DNA from: CAZHAC01 sp964383855
Lineage (GTDB): Bacteria; Chloroflexota; Dormibacteria; Dormibacterales; Dormibacteraceae
Length of the DNA stretch: 11,248 nt
Assembly (NCBI GenBank): GCA_964383855.1
Contig: CAYLIP010000070.1
Location: 1 to 11,248, forward strand
Reading direction: 5' to 3'
This document shows positions 1-6,823 of this stretch, piece after piece. Position 1 is the first letter of the stretch, and each line of letters opens with the position of its first letter. A program made the translations under genes and the position numbers. The notes under the pieces are model-generated. The model searched no databases and had not been told where the DNA came from. It saw only the letters and a list, made by a program, of their open reading frames with translations.

Positions 1-977
1 CCGCCCACCCCGTAGGTCTCGGTGATCGCGGAATCGCCGATGTCGGGGTTGGCGTCGGCCTGCGTGTAGGCCCCCAGGAAGAGGCCGACGGGCACCGCCG
101 CCGGCGCCACGAACCAGCGGTCGGGCAGGCTGGCGACCCGCACGCCGAACTCGGTTCCGTTGCGGGCCATGGTGATGACAAGGCTGCTCCGCTCGACGCC
201 GGCCGCCGCCTCGCAGGCCACCTTGCAGGCGGCCATGGCCAGGTTGAGAAAGAAGTAGTCGTTCTGGCCGACGAAGCGCAGCGACTCTCCGGACAGCCCC
301 CTCAGCGCCAGCTCGCGCAGCAGGAGCGCGCCGCCCGCCCGGTGCCGGTTGTGCATCTCGTCGCCCATCTGCAGCGCCTGCTGCATGAGCGTGAAGAGGT
401 CGACCGGGCCGGCCGCGAGTGCGCGTGCAAGGTCGGGAGCGAGGACATCGCGAATCCAGCGCAGCCGCTCCAGCACCTGCTCGTCGTTGGCGCCATAGCG
501 AAGGACCTTTCCGAGGCCCTCGTTGAAGTTGGAGTAGGCCCGCCGGCCGCTCTCGGCGTCCTCCACGACCACGACCGGCATGCCGGCCGAGATGACTCCC
601 GCCATCGGCCCCACCGCGTCATGGTGGTGGCAGGGATCGAGGTCGGCCGAGGCGAGCCCCTCCAGGCGCAGCGCTCCCTCGAGCGCGCCTCGCATGGGGC
701 CGCTGGCGGCCTCCCAGGCCAGCGGCGGGCCGCTGTGGAGCAGCAGGTCGCGGCGCATGCCGGGCACCGTGTCGAGCGCGGTGCCGACGCCGATCCAGCG
801 AGGCCGTGCGGAGAGAATGCGCTCCACGGCCGTGGCGTTGGCCGCGTCGACGTCGGGATCGGGCGCCAGCCGCTCCAGTGGCGGCCGCCACTCGACGGCC
901 AGGTGAGGCGCCTCCAGCGTCTCGGTGAGCATTGCCGCCCCGGCGGTCACCGCGCGGATCTGGCCCAGGATCGGCAT
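1..977 (-). CDS. DUF1116 (YlbE/AllG-like) protein, C-terminus cut by window edge
   Basis: The frame reads from ATG at 977 to the window edge, giving 325 full residues of a family usually over 400 aa, so the C-terminus is missing. Family signatures seen: DLDPCHHHDAVGPMAGVIS (about 112-130), MPVVVVED (133-140), QMGDEMHNRHRAGGALLLREL (about 203-223), FFLNLAMAACK (242-252), ITMARNGTEFGVR (268-280) and NPDIGDSAITETYGVGG at the edge. The E. coli relative YlbE (AllG) is assigned with FdrA and YlbF to oxamate carbamoyltransferase, which makes oxamate and carbamoyl phosphate from oxalurate. A carbamate kinase and fdrA in the same strand run fit this. An in-frame TGA at 996-998 limits upstream extension. 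There is no SD, but TACCCT lies 6 nt before the ATG. The family call is firm; the substrate is inferred from the operon. Confidence 0.85.
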   Translation of the reverse strand, partial: MPILGQIRAVTAGAAMLTETLEAPHLAVEWRPPLERLAPDPDVDAANATAVERILSARPRWIGVGTALDTVPGMRRDLLLHSGPPLAWEAASGPMRGALEGALRLEGLASADLDPCHHHDAVGPMAGVISAGMPVVVVEDAESGRRAYSNFNEGLGKVLRYGANDEQVLERLRWIRDVLAPDLARALAAGPVDLFTLMQQALQMGDEMHNRHRAGGALLLRELALRGLSGESLRFVGQNDYFFLNLAMAACKVACEAAAGVERSSLVITMARNGTEFGVRVASLPDRWFVAPAAVPVGLFLGAYTQADANPDIGDSAITETYGVG

Positions 978-983
978 CGCTAA

Positions 984-989
984 AGGGTA
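984..989 (-). promoter_or_regulatory. Possible leaderless -10 box before the DUF1116 gene
   Basis: TACCCT (TAnnnT) on the minus strand ends 6 nt before the ATG at 977. No SD is visible there. This spacing would place transcription start at or next to the start codon. It is weak alone, but it matches the pattern at four other transcription-unit starts in this window. Confidence 0.35.
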
Positions 990-995
990 GGCCGG

Positions 996-1283
996 TCAGC
1001 CTTCGGGCGGCTCTGGCTCCCGCTCGCGCTCGCGCTCCGTCAACTGGTCCCGCTCGNNNNNNNNNNNNNNNNNNNNNNNNNNNNNNNNNNNNNNNNNNNN
1101 NNNNNNNNNNNNNNNNNNNNNNNNNNNNNNNNNNNNNNNNNNNNNNNNNNNNNNNNGCTTGTCCCGCTCACCCTCCGGCACCTCGTACTCGGTCAGCTCC
1201 CGCTCGCCCTCCGAACCCTCCCCGGGCGCCTCGCGCCGGGGGATGTGGTCGGTGCCCGACGGGTTGACGCCGTGCTCGCTCAT
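996..1283 (-). CDS. Small highly charged hypothetical protein, interrupted by scaffold gap
   Basis: The ATG at 1283 directly follows the TAG stop of the upstream gene, with AGGGA 9 nt before it as a plausible SD. The visible N-terminal part (about 42 aa) begins MSEHGVNPSGTDHIPRRE and runs into Glu/Arg-rich sequence (GERELTEYEVPEGERDK). After the 100-N gap the frame reads ERDQLTEREREREPEPPEG and stops at TGA 996-998. Both gap flanks carry almost the same 12-mer (GAGCGGGACAAG and GAGCGGGACCAG), so the missing part probably contains short ER[DE]-type repeats. The true length is unknown, and frame continuity across a placeholder gap proves nothing. No family is recognised; a charged helical or disordered segment is likely. 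It sits 18 bp upstream of the DUF1116 start. Confidence 0.5.
   Translation of the reverse strand: MSEHGVNPSGTDHIPRREAPGEGSEGERELTEYEVPEGERDKXXXXXXXXXXXXXXXXXXXXXXXXXXXXXXXXXXERDQLTEREREREPEPPEG
1057..1156. other. Assembly gap (100 N)
   Basis: Exactly 100 consecutive N characters, a common placeholder for a scaffold join of unknown length. It lies within the charged small ORF, between near-identical repeat copies, so a collapsed or unresolved tandem repeat probably caused the break. Confidence 0.97.
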
Positions 1284-2777
1284 CTAGCGCTTTCCCTGCC
1301 CACCTCCGGCCGTCGTCGCGAGGATGCCCGGGCCGGAGGTCTGGGTGGCGATGGCCGTGTGGTCGCAGGCCGGGGAGTTGTTCTGGGCCTGCGTGCAGCC
1401 GCTTGTGTTCTGGCTCCACTGGTCGTCGCTGTAGACGATCGAGGCCAGGCCGGTGGCCGGGTCGACGGCCACCCCGAAGTCATCGTAGAGATCGCGGTTG
1501 CCGCTGCAGGAGATGCCGCCCTCGCAGACGGCGCCCGTGTGGATGACCGGTGACGCCGCCACCTGGGTGAAGCCGCCGCCGCTGAAGAGGCTGAGGCTCT
1601 GCGCGAAGAACACGTTCCACTGCGCGCTGGCCGGATAGTTGTCCGGCTGCTCGGTGCCGTAATAGTTGGAGCCGTAGAAGACGACGTCGACGCGTCCGGC
1701 GTCACCGGCGACGCTCCAGGGCATGATCGCCGTCTTGGCCTGGCCGCTGTTTACCTGGAGCGGCTTCGACCAGCTGGTGCCATGGTCGAGCGAGTACGCG
1801 ATGTACGTGTTGTGGTTGTCGCTGAAGACCGAGTAGAGATTGCCCTGCCGGTCGACCGACAGGTTCACGAACTGGTGGCCGTACCCGGTGGCGGCGTTGG
1901 GGTTGACGTAGACCGCGCGGTCGGTGAAGGTGCGGCCGCCGTCCGTGGAGACCCCGACGTAGACGCCGTGATAGCCGCAGGTGCCGGCCGTGGAGCAGAC
2001 CGACTCGGAGGCGTCCGTGATCGCGCTGTAGGTCTGGTAGACGTTGTGGCTGCCGGGGTCGATGACCAGGTTGCCGATCTCGTTGTTGTCGATCTGCCAC
2101 GCGTGCGCCGCGTCGATGGCGCCGCCCAGCTGCGTGAAGGTGGCGCCCGCGTTGTAGCTGCAGTTGACATCGATGTTGAAGGTGGCCATGTCGTGGTAGC
2201 TGAGGCAGACCTTGCTCACCCCGTCGGCGGCCACCCACTCGCGGTCGTCGCCGGGGACGCTGGCGCCGATCGGGTTCTTCGTCCAGGTCTGGCCGCCGTC
2301 GATGCTGGTCGAGATCATCACGTTCGCCAGCTCGAGGGAGGCGACGTAGACGTTGTACTGGCCCCCGGCGTTCTTCACAGGGGCCACCGCGAGGTCGGTG
2401 TCGCCGCCGGCCGGCGAGATCGAGCCCGTCGCCCGGCTCGAGGCGGCTATGTCGGGCGACGCGAGCGTGGCGTAGTGCTGGCCGTGGTCGGTCGACTTCC
2501 AGGCCAGGGTGCCGCCGCCCAGACCGTTCTCGCTGCTGGCATAGAAGCTGCCGTCGGCGGCGGCGCGGATCTGCGGCTCAGCGGCGTTGTTGGTGCAGCT
2601 CGCCGGGCTGGCCGGCTGGGGGCACTCCGTTCCCACCGGCCGGGGCGGCGTGGCCGAGATCTCGAAGTTGACAAACGAGGCGGAGCCCGAGGCTGCCTGG
2701 GCGCCGGCCCCGGTCAGGGCCAGCATTCCCGCGGCGGCGCCCGTGCCGAGCAGGCGGAAAAGGCGCGGCGATCCCAT
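1284..2777 (-). CDS. Secreted BNR/Asp-box (sialidase-fold) beta-propeller protein
   Basis: Read from ATG 2777, the product is 497 aa. An upstream in-frame TTG (2813) would add 12 residues but place the signal peptide internally, so ATG is preferred. The N-terminus is a signal peptide: Arg5 and Arg8, a hydrophobic Ala/Gly/Leu core, and likely cleavage after AGAQA (about residue 28). The mature part has Asp-box repeats (SxDxGxxW/F): STDHGQHY (95-102), SIDGGQTW (158-165), a degenerate SYNAGATF (207-214), STDGGRTF (277-284) and SLDHGTSW (329-336). Ten cysteines, an even number, fit disulfides in an exported protein. NRDLYDDFGVAVDP near residue 427 resembles the last blade of bacterial sialidase-like exoproteins. 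Asp-boxes define the fold, not the activity, and no catalytic Arg triad could be assigned. Its place between fdrA and DUF1116 is unexpected and gives no functional clue. Confidence 0.85.
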   Translation of the reverse strand: MGSPRLFRLLGTGAAAGMLALTGAGAQAASGSASFVNFEISATPPRPVGTECPQPASPASCTNNAAEPQIRAAADGSFYASSENGLGGGTLAWKSTDHGQHYATLASPDIAASSRATGSISPAGGDTDLAVAPVKNAGGQYNVYVASLELANVMISTSIDGGQTWTKNPIGASVPGDDREWVAADGVSKVCLSYHDMATFNIDVNCSYNAGATFTQLGGAIDAAHAWQIDNNEIGNLVIDPGSHNVYQTYSAITDASESVCSTAGTCGYHGVYVGVSTDGGRTFTDRAVYVNPNAATGYGHQFVNLSVDRQGNLYSVFSDNHNTYIAYSLDHGTSWSKPLQVNSGQAKTAIMPWSVAGDAGRVDVVFYGSNYYGTEQPDNYPASAQWNVFFAQSLSLFSGGGFTQVAASPVIHTGAVCEGGISCSGNRDLYDDFGVAVDPATGLASIVYSDDQWSQNTSGCTQAQNNSPACDHTAIATQTSGPGILATTAGGGQGKR

Positions 2778-2781
2778 GCCA

Positions 2782-2799
2782 ACGGAGATACGACTCCGT
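2782..2799. repeat. Short inverted repeat upstream of the BNR gene
   Basis: ACGGAG, a 6-nt spacer (ATACGA), then CTCCGT: a perfect 6-bp dyad between the fdrA stop and the BNR start codon. There is no T-tract, so it is not a typical intrinsic terminator. It could be a small operator, an RNA hairpin near the start, or chance. Confidence 0.3.
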
Positions 2800-2822
2800 A
2801 CAGCCAAAGGCAAGCCGCAGCT

Positions 2823-4112
2823 TCAGAGCAGGGCTAGGGCGGCTCGCGAGTTGGAAAGCCACACCGAGGCCCCGGTCGCCTCGAAGGCCGCCCGCTGGCG
2901 AGCCAGCCCCTGCGGATCGCCCTCGGTGCCGACCAGGACGACCACCGCCGGCCGTCCGGCCAGCGCCGGGGCAAGCTCGGCGGCCGGGTTCGGGTGCGCC
3001 CCCCGGCCGAGCACAACGTCGAGGTAGACGAGGCCGCGCGCCCGCCTGATCGCCTCCAGCCGGATCGTGTTGTCGATCATCGGGTGCGCCCGTCCCCGCG
3101 TGAACTCGTCCGTCCCGTAGTCGACGGCCGTGAAGCGCGGGTCGCCGCCCCAGATCAGCGCCGCCTCGTCGCGCAGCGTCCCGCCCGAAAAGATGCCGTC
3201 CACCGGTCCGTCCCAGGCGGCCGGCGCGGGATCGGCCGGCAGCGCCCCGCCGCCGACCTGAAGCGCGATCGCGGTGAGGTCGACACCGGGTCCGAGCAAA
3301 GCCTTGACCAGCGGCTTGCTCGCCGAGAGGTCGGCCTCCGCGGGCTTCGAGATGACCACGATCAGGTCGGTGTCGGGATCCTCCTCGAGCCGGCGAATCG
3401 CCTCCCGAGTCATCCGCCCGCCGACCTCGGGCGAGAGGTCACGGCCCCCCACCCCGATCGCGTGCGAGATGCCGGCGCCCTGGTGGGCGAGCAGGCAGCT
3501 GAACTGCTGGATGCCCGTACCCGAAGCGCCGACGATGCCGACGCGGCCGCGCGGCACGGCGTTGCTGAAGCCGAGGCCCACGCCGTCGAGAATGGCGGTG
3601 CCGCAGTCGGGCCCCATGAAGAGCAGCCCTCGCCGCAGCGCCTCGTCCTTGAGCCTGATCTCGTCCTTCAGAGACACGTTGTCCGAGAAGCAGAAGACGT
3701 TGAGGCCCTGGGCCAGGGCGTCCATGGCCGCCCACGGCGCGTGCTCCCCAGGCACCGAGATGACGGCGAGGTTGGCGCCGGCCAGGCGGCCCGCCGCCGT
3801 CCGCAGCGTCCGCGGCGCCGGCGCCCCGGCGTCATCGGCGGCCGGGGCGCGCTCGGTCAGCGCCGTGTCGGCGGCCGCGATGGCGGCCTGCGGGTCGTCG
3901 CCACGGGCGGCCAGCACGAGGTCGTCCGCGCCCGCCGACGCCACCTCGTCCGACCACAGGCCGGCCTCCTGGAGCATGTCCCGGTTGAGCGGCGTGGCCA
4001 TCGCGGCCATCGCCGCCTCGATCCCGGGTACCGATGCCATCCGGGCCGAGGCGACCATGAGCTGGATCGAGTCGTGGTATTGCCGGCGCCGCACCTCGAG
4101 GGCAAGGCTCAC
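2823..4112 (-). CDS. fdrA: FdrA-family protein (succinyl-CoA-synthetase-like; oxamate carbamoyltransferase component)
   Basis: The product is 429 aa from GTG 4112. The start overlaps the carbamate kinase stop as GTGA, implying translational coupling. Family features in order: the N-terminal YHDSIQLM segment (12-19) and MATPLNRDML (38-47); a CoA-binding-like domain with PGEHAPWAAMDALAQG (121-136), FMGPDCGTA (165-173) and GASGTGIQQFSCLLAHQGAG (195-214); then GIFSGGTLRDEA (306-317), FTRGRAHPMIDNTIR (337-351) and YLDVVLGRGAHPNPA (363-377). FdrA resembles fused succinyl-CoA synthetase domains. In E. coli (AllF) it acts with YlbE and YlbF on oxalurate/oxamate. The protein is shorter than E. coli FdrA (about 555 aa), with compact linkers and a C-terminus ending soon after WLSNSRAALA, but the main blocks are present. 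Family assignment is firm; the exact carbamoyl substrate is inferred. Confidence 0.92.
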   Translation of the reverse strand: MSLALEVRRRQYHDSIQLMVASARMASVPGIEAAMAAMATPLNRDMLQEAGLWSDEVASAGADDLVLAARGDDPQAAIAAADTALTERAPAADDAGAPAPRTLRTAAGRLAGANLAVISVPGEHAPWAAMDALAQGLNVFCFSDNVSLKDEIRLKDEALRRGLLFMGPDCGTAILDGVGLGFSNAVPRGRVGIVGASGTGIQQFSCLLAHQGAGISHAIGVGGRDLSPEVGGRMTREAIRRLEEDPDTDLIVVISKPAEADLSASKPLVKALLGPGVDLTAIALQVGGGALPADPAPAAWDGPVDGIFSGGTLRDEAALIWGGDPRFTAVDYGTDEFTRGRAHPMIDNTIRLEAIRRARGLVYLDVVLGRGAHPNPAAELAPALAGRPAVVVLVGTEGDPQGLARQRAAFEATGASVWLSNSRAALALL

Positions 4113-5059
4113 CGGCCGATTATCTGCGTACCCGCCTCGCCGGCCACGACCGCCCCCGCCTGGTCCAGGCCGCCGATCCCGGCCCTGGCTCCCGGCGGGC
4201 TCGACTCGACGAACCTGAGTGCCGCCTCCACCTTGGGTCCCATCGAGCCCTCGGCAAAATGGCCGGCCCGCTGGAAGCCCCGGAGGATCTCGGGGCTAAC
4301 CCGCTCCAGGTATCGCACCTCGGGCTTCCCGAAGTTGATGGCGGCGCCGGGCGCCTCGGTCAGGATCGCAAGCGTTGTGGCCTCGAGCCTTCGCGCCAGC
4401 AGCGAGGCGGTCAGGTCCTTGTCGATCACCGCCTCCACCCCGAGCAGCCTTCCCTCGGCGCCCTCCTCGACGGGCACGCCGCCTCCGCCGGCCGCCACCA
4501 CCACCGCACCGCCCTGGATCAGCTGGCGGATCTCGGCCTCCTCGATGATCGCGGCCGGCTCCGGCGAGGGGACCACCCGCCTCCAGCCGCCGTCCGGCTG
4601 CTGCGCGTAGCGGTGCCCGGCCCGCATCCCCTCCGCGCGCACCTCGGCTTCGCTCACCCGCCGGCCGACCGGCTTCCCATACTCCAGGCGGCGCGGGTCG
4701 AGCGGGTTGACCAGGACCCGGGTGAGGACGACGGCCACGGTGCGCCTGGCGCCGCGGCGGCGCAGCTCCCACTCCAGGGCCTCCTGGATGGCGAGCCCGA
4801 TCGTGGCCTGCGTCTGGGCCACGCACCAGTCGAGAGGCATCGGGGGCACGACGCCGGCCGCGATCTCGTTCTTCAGCAGCAGGTTGCCGACCTGGGGGCC
4901 GTTGCCGTGCGTCAGCACGATCTCGGCGCCGGTCGCCGCCAGCGGCGCCACCTGCGTCATCGCCTGGCGCACGGTGCGGATCTGCTCCTCCGCCGTCCCG
5001 CTCCCGCCCGGTGGGATCAGCGCGTTGCCTCCGAGCGCGATGACGTACCGCGGGGCCAA
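4109..5059 (-). CDS. arcC: Carbamate kinase
   Basis: Catalyses carbamoyl phosphate + ADP to carbamate + ATP, the ATP-yielding end of arginine, allantoin or oxalurate catabolism. From TTG 5059 the product is 316 aa, normal for the family. Amino-acid-kinase motifs: ALGGNAL (8-14), THGNGPQVG (50-58), CVAQTQATIG (79-88), VVAAGGGGVPV (187-197), VEAVIDKDLTASLLA (208-222) and FAEGSMGPKVEAA (268-280). The frame stays open far upstream, but that stretch is the antisense of the SDR gene. TTG 5059 is the only usable start that keeps the first motif, since no ATG or GTG lies just ahead of ALGGNAL. No SD is visible; TAACCT lies 10 nt before the TTG. The fdrA start overlaps its stop. Next to FdrA and DUF1116, a role with oxamate carbamoyltransferase is more likely than with arginine deiminase. 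Confidence 0.95.
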   Translation of the reverse strand: MAPRYVIALGGNALIPPGGSGTAEEQIRTVRQAMTQVAPLAATGAEIVLTHGNGPQVGNLLLKNEIAAGVVPPMPLDWCVAQTQATIGLAIQEALEWELRRRGARRTVAVVLTRVLVNPLDPRRLEYGKPVGRRVSEAEVRAEGMRAGHRYAQQPDGGWRRVVPSPEPAAIIEEAEIRQLIQGGAVVVAAGGGGVPVEEGAEGRLLGVEAVIDKDLTASLLARRLEATTLAILTEAPGAAINFGKPEVRYLERVSPEILRGFQRAGHFAEGSMGPKVEAALRFVESSPPGARAGIGGLDQAGAVVAGEAGTQIIGR

Positions 5060-5069
5060 TGCGCGGCCG

Positions 5070-5079
5070 AGGTTAGCAT
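5070..5079. promoter_or_regulatory. Overlapping divergent -10-like boxes (carbamate kinase / SDR)
   Basis: Only 27 bp separate the TTG start of carbamate kinase (5059) and the GTG start of the SDR gene (5087). On the plus strand TAGCAT (5074-5079) lies 7 nt before GTG. On the minus strand TAACCT (5075 down to 5070) lies 10 nt before TTG. The boxes share bases 5074-5075, so both promoters could not easily be occupied at once. No clear -35 element is seen; any would fall inside the opposing gene. Confidence 0.4.
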
Positions 5080-5086
5080 CGACAGG

Positions 5087-5812
5087 GTGATCGAGGACCT
5101 GCGGCTGGACGGGCGCGTGGTGGCGATCACCGGCGGCGCCATGGGCATCGGGCTGGCGACCGCCCGGCGCGCCGCCGAGCTGGGCGCGCGGGTGGCGGTG
5201 CTCGACGTGCAGCCCGGTCCTCCGGATTTCCTGTTTGCCTCCTGCGACGTCGCCGATCCGGACGCGGTGGCGAAGGCCTTCTCGAAGGTGCGCGGCGAGC
5301 TCGGCCCGGTGACCACCCTGGTCAACAATGCGGGCATCGCGCCCCGCGCCGCCGCCTTCGACGAGCTTTCGATCGAGAGCTGGCGCAGGACGCTCGCGAT
5401 AAACCTGGACGGCGTCTTCCTGTGCACCCAGGCGGCGGTGCCTCAGATGCGCGAGGCGGGCGGCGGGACGGTCGTCAACACCGCCTCCTACGCCGGTCGC
5501 GTGCGCAGCCTCTCCTCCACCGCCGCCTACTCGGCCTCCAAGGGCGGCGTGATCGCCTTCACCCGGCACGCCGCGGCCCTGCTCATCAAGGAGAACATCC
5601 GGATCAACTGCGTGTGCCCGGGCGCCGCCACCGGCGCCATCATGCAGCGCAACATGCCCGAGCCGGAGCGGCTGGCCGCCCTCGAGGCGAGCACGCCCAT
5701 CGGCCGCATGGCCGAGCCCGAGGACATCGCGGCGGTGATCTGCTTCCTGGCCTCCGATGCCTCGCGCTACATGGTCGGCCAGGCGGTGGACGTGAATGGA
5801 GGTCTGCTGTGA
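5087..5812 (+). CDS. Classical SDR-family NAD(P)-dependent oxidoreductase
   Basis: The product is 241 aa from GTG 5087, a normal length for classical SDRs. Cofactor motif TGGAMGIG (15-22); Asp40 at the end of the second strand (VAVLD) favours NAD(H) over NADP(H). NNAG is at 80-83. The catalytic tetrad is complete: Asn106, Ser134, Tyr148 and Lys152 (YSASK). The C-terminal block PEDIAAVICFLASDASRYMVGQAVDVNGG (about 211-239) is typical of the 3-oxoacyl-ACP reductase/glucose dehydrogenase-like group. The frame is open further upstream, but that part is antisense to carbamate kinase, and this GTG has a TAnnnT box 7 nt ahead. Substrate cannot be predicted. Divergence from an oxalurate/carbamate-type operon suggests, but does not show, a linked catabolic role. 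The next gene overlaps its stop. Confidence 0.93.
   Translation: MIEDLRLDGRVVAITGGAMGIGLATARRAAELGARVAVLDVQPGPPDFLFASCDVADPDAVAKAFSKVRGELGPVTTLVNNAGIAPRAAAFDELSIESWRRTLAINLDGVFLCTQAAVPQMREAGGGTVVNTASYAGRVRSLSSTAAYSASKGGVIAFTRHAAALLIKENIRINCVCPGAATGAIMQRNMPEPERLAALEASTPIGRMAEPEDIAAVICFLASDASRYMVGQAVDVNGGLL
5798..5802 (+). promoter_or_regulatory. Ribosome binding site for the 142-aa gene
   Basis: GGAGG lies 6 nt before GTG 5809, inside the last SDR codons. This fixes the start of the overlapping downstream gene. Confidence 0.7.
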
Positions 5813-6237
5813 GCGACCCGGAAGGCTACGACGCCGACCCCAGGCAGGATGCCCTCGACCGGCTGGTCAGCGACGCGCGGACGCTCGGCCCCTCGGGCAT
5901 CGAGCGGGTGGCCGAGACCTGGACCCGGACCGCCGGTCTCGACCACGAGCGCTGGCTGGCCGCGGAACGCGCGGCCCTGGCGGCGGTGGAGGCGACCAAC
6001 CGCACCGCCCGCTGGGACGCGCTGCGGCAGGGCTTTCACGAGCAGACCGAGGGCCGCCATGCGATGGTCGCGTGGCGGGCCGAGCACGGCCCCGCGGGCC
6101 ACCATGCCGAGAGCGCCCTCCTGGGCGCCCTGCTCGGCCTCCTCGCGCGCGACCGTCTCGAGCGGCCCGACTTCCGGACCCTGGTCGGGCCGATGGCGGC
6201 CGCCCTGCCCTGGCTCCTGCCCGGGGAAGAGGTCTAG
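5809..6237 (+). CDS. Hypothetical protein, 142 aa, coupled to SDR
   Basis: The GTG start overlaps the SDR stop (GTGA) and has a perfect GGAGG six bases ahead, so it is very likely translated. The product begins MSDPEGYDADPRQDALDRL and ends with PWLLPGEEV. It is rich in Ala, Arg, Glu and Leu and appears mainly helical. An amphipathic stretch around residues 45-75 contains AAERAALAAVEATNR, and a less polar segment ALLGALLGLLARD lies near 104-116, which is too short and interrupted for a confident membrane helix. There is no signal peptide and no Cys. I do not recognise the family. Tight coupling suggests it works with, or is regulated like, the SDR. The stop is 13 bp from the leuD stop on the opposite strand. 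Confidence 0.8.
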   Translation: MSDPEGYDADPRQDALDRLVSDARTLGPSGIERVAETWTRTAGLDHERWLAAERAALAAVEATNRTARWDALRQGFHEQTEGRHAMVAWRAEHGPAGHHAESALLGALLGLLARDRLERPDFRTLVGPMAAALPWLLPGEEV

Positions 6238-6250
6238 CCGGGCTCGCGCC

Positions 6251-6823
6251 TCAGGCGGGCGGGTGGAGAGCCTCGTAAGCGGCGATCGCCCGCTCCTGGC
6301 GCAGCGTCAGGCCGACCTCGTCCCAGCCGTTCAGGAGGCATTCCTTGACGAAGGCGTCGATCTCGAACCGAGCCTCGAAGCCAGGCGCCGTCACCGACTG
6401 CGCGGCGAGGTCGACCGCGAGCTCGGTCTCGGGCGCCTCCTGAGCGATCGACATCAGCTGCGACACCTGTGACTCCGGCAGCGTGACCGCAAGCAGGCCG
6501 ATCTTTCCGCAGTTGCTGCGGAAGATGTCGGCGAAGCTGGGCGCGATCACGACCCGAAAGCCCGCGTCCTCGATCGCCCACGGCGCGTGCTCGCGCGACG
6601 ATCCACACCCGAAGTTGCGCCCGGCGACCAGGATCGATGCGCCCTTGAATCGCGGGTCGTCGAGCGGGAAGCCCGGCTGCCGGCGCCAGTCATGGAAGAG
6701 GAAGGGACCGAAACCCGAGCGCTCGATCCGCTTCAGGAACTGCTTGGGGATGATCTGGTCGGTGTCGACGTCGGCCCGGTCGAGCGGGAGCATCCGGCCG
6801 CGATGAGTGCGAAGAGCCTTCAC
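6251..6823 (-). CDS. leuD: 3-isopropylmalate dehydratase small subunit
   Basis: Small (swivel-domain) subunit of isopropylmalate isomerase, which with LeuC converts 2-isopropylmalate to 3-isopropylmalate in leucine synthesis. The product is 190 aa from GTG 6823, normal for bacterial LeuD. Motifs: DVDTDQIIPKQFL (18-30), FLFHDWR (41-47), GRNFGCGSSREHAPWA (68-83, the family signature), PSFADIFRSNCGKIGLL (95-111) and LLNGWDEVGLTL (163-174). The start overlaps the leuC stop as GTGA, so the two subunits are probably coupled in translation. The same frame stays open upstream through leuC but has no LeuD homology there. Ends tail to tail with the 142-aa gene. Confidence 0.97.
   Translation of the reverse strand: MKALRTHRGRMLPLDRADVDTDQIIPKQFLKRIERSGFGPFLFHDWRRQPGFPLDDPRFKGASILVAGRNFGCGSSREHAPWAIEDAGFRVVIAPSFADIFRSNCGKIGLLAVTLPESQVSQLMSIAQEAPETELAVDLAAQSVTAPGFEARFEIDAFVKECLLNGWDEVGLTLRQERAIAAYEALHPPA

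Noticed and set aside
2782..2799. Intrinsic terminator after fdrA
   Set aside because: Only a 6-bp stem with no T-tract on either strand; kept only as an inverted repeat.
1782..2837. Plus-strand open frame (about 351 codons) opposite the BNR protein
   Set aside because: Val/Asp/Arg-rich shadow with no domain. The minus strand has a signal peptide and Asp-boxes.
4119..4124. Internal promoter for fdrA (GATAAT 6 nt before its GTG)
   Set aside because: It encodes the conserved-style C-terminal end of carbamate kinase, and GTGA overlap already explains fdrA expression. It cannot be separated from coding constraint.
2994..4610. Long plus-strand open frame (about 538 codons) across fdrA and carbamate kinase
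   Set aside because: Compositionally biased shadow of two well-supported minus-strand genes, with no recognisable motif.
4259..5086. N-terminal extension of the SDR to give a 517-aa protein
   Set aside because: Antisense to carbamate kinase. Classical SDRs start about 10-15 residues before TGxxxGxG, as from GTG 5087.
5060..5569. N-terminal extension of carbamate kinase to give a 486-aa protein
   Set aside because: The extra part is purely antisense to the SDR gene and has no kinase homology. The family starts a few residues before ALGGNAL.
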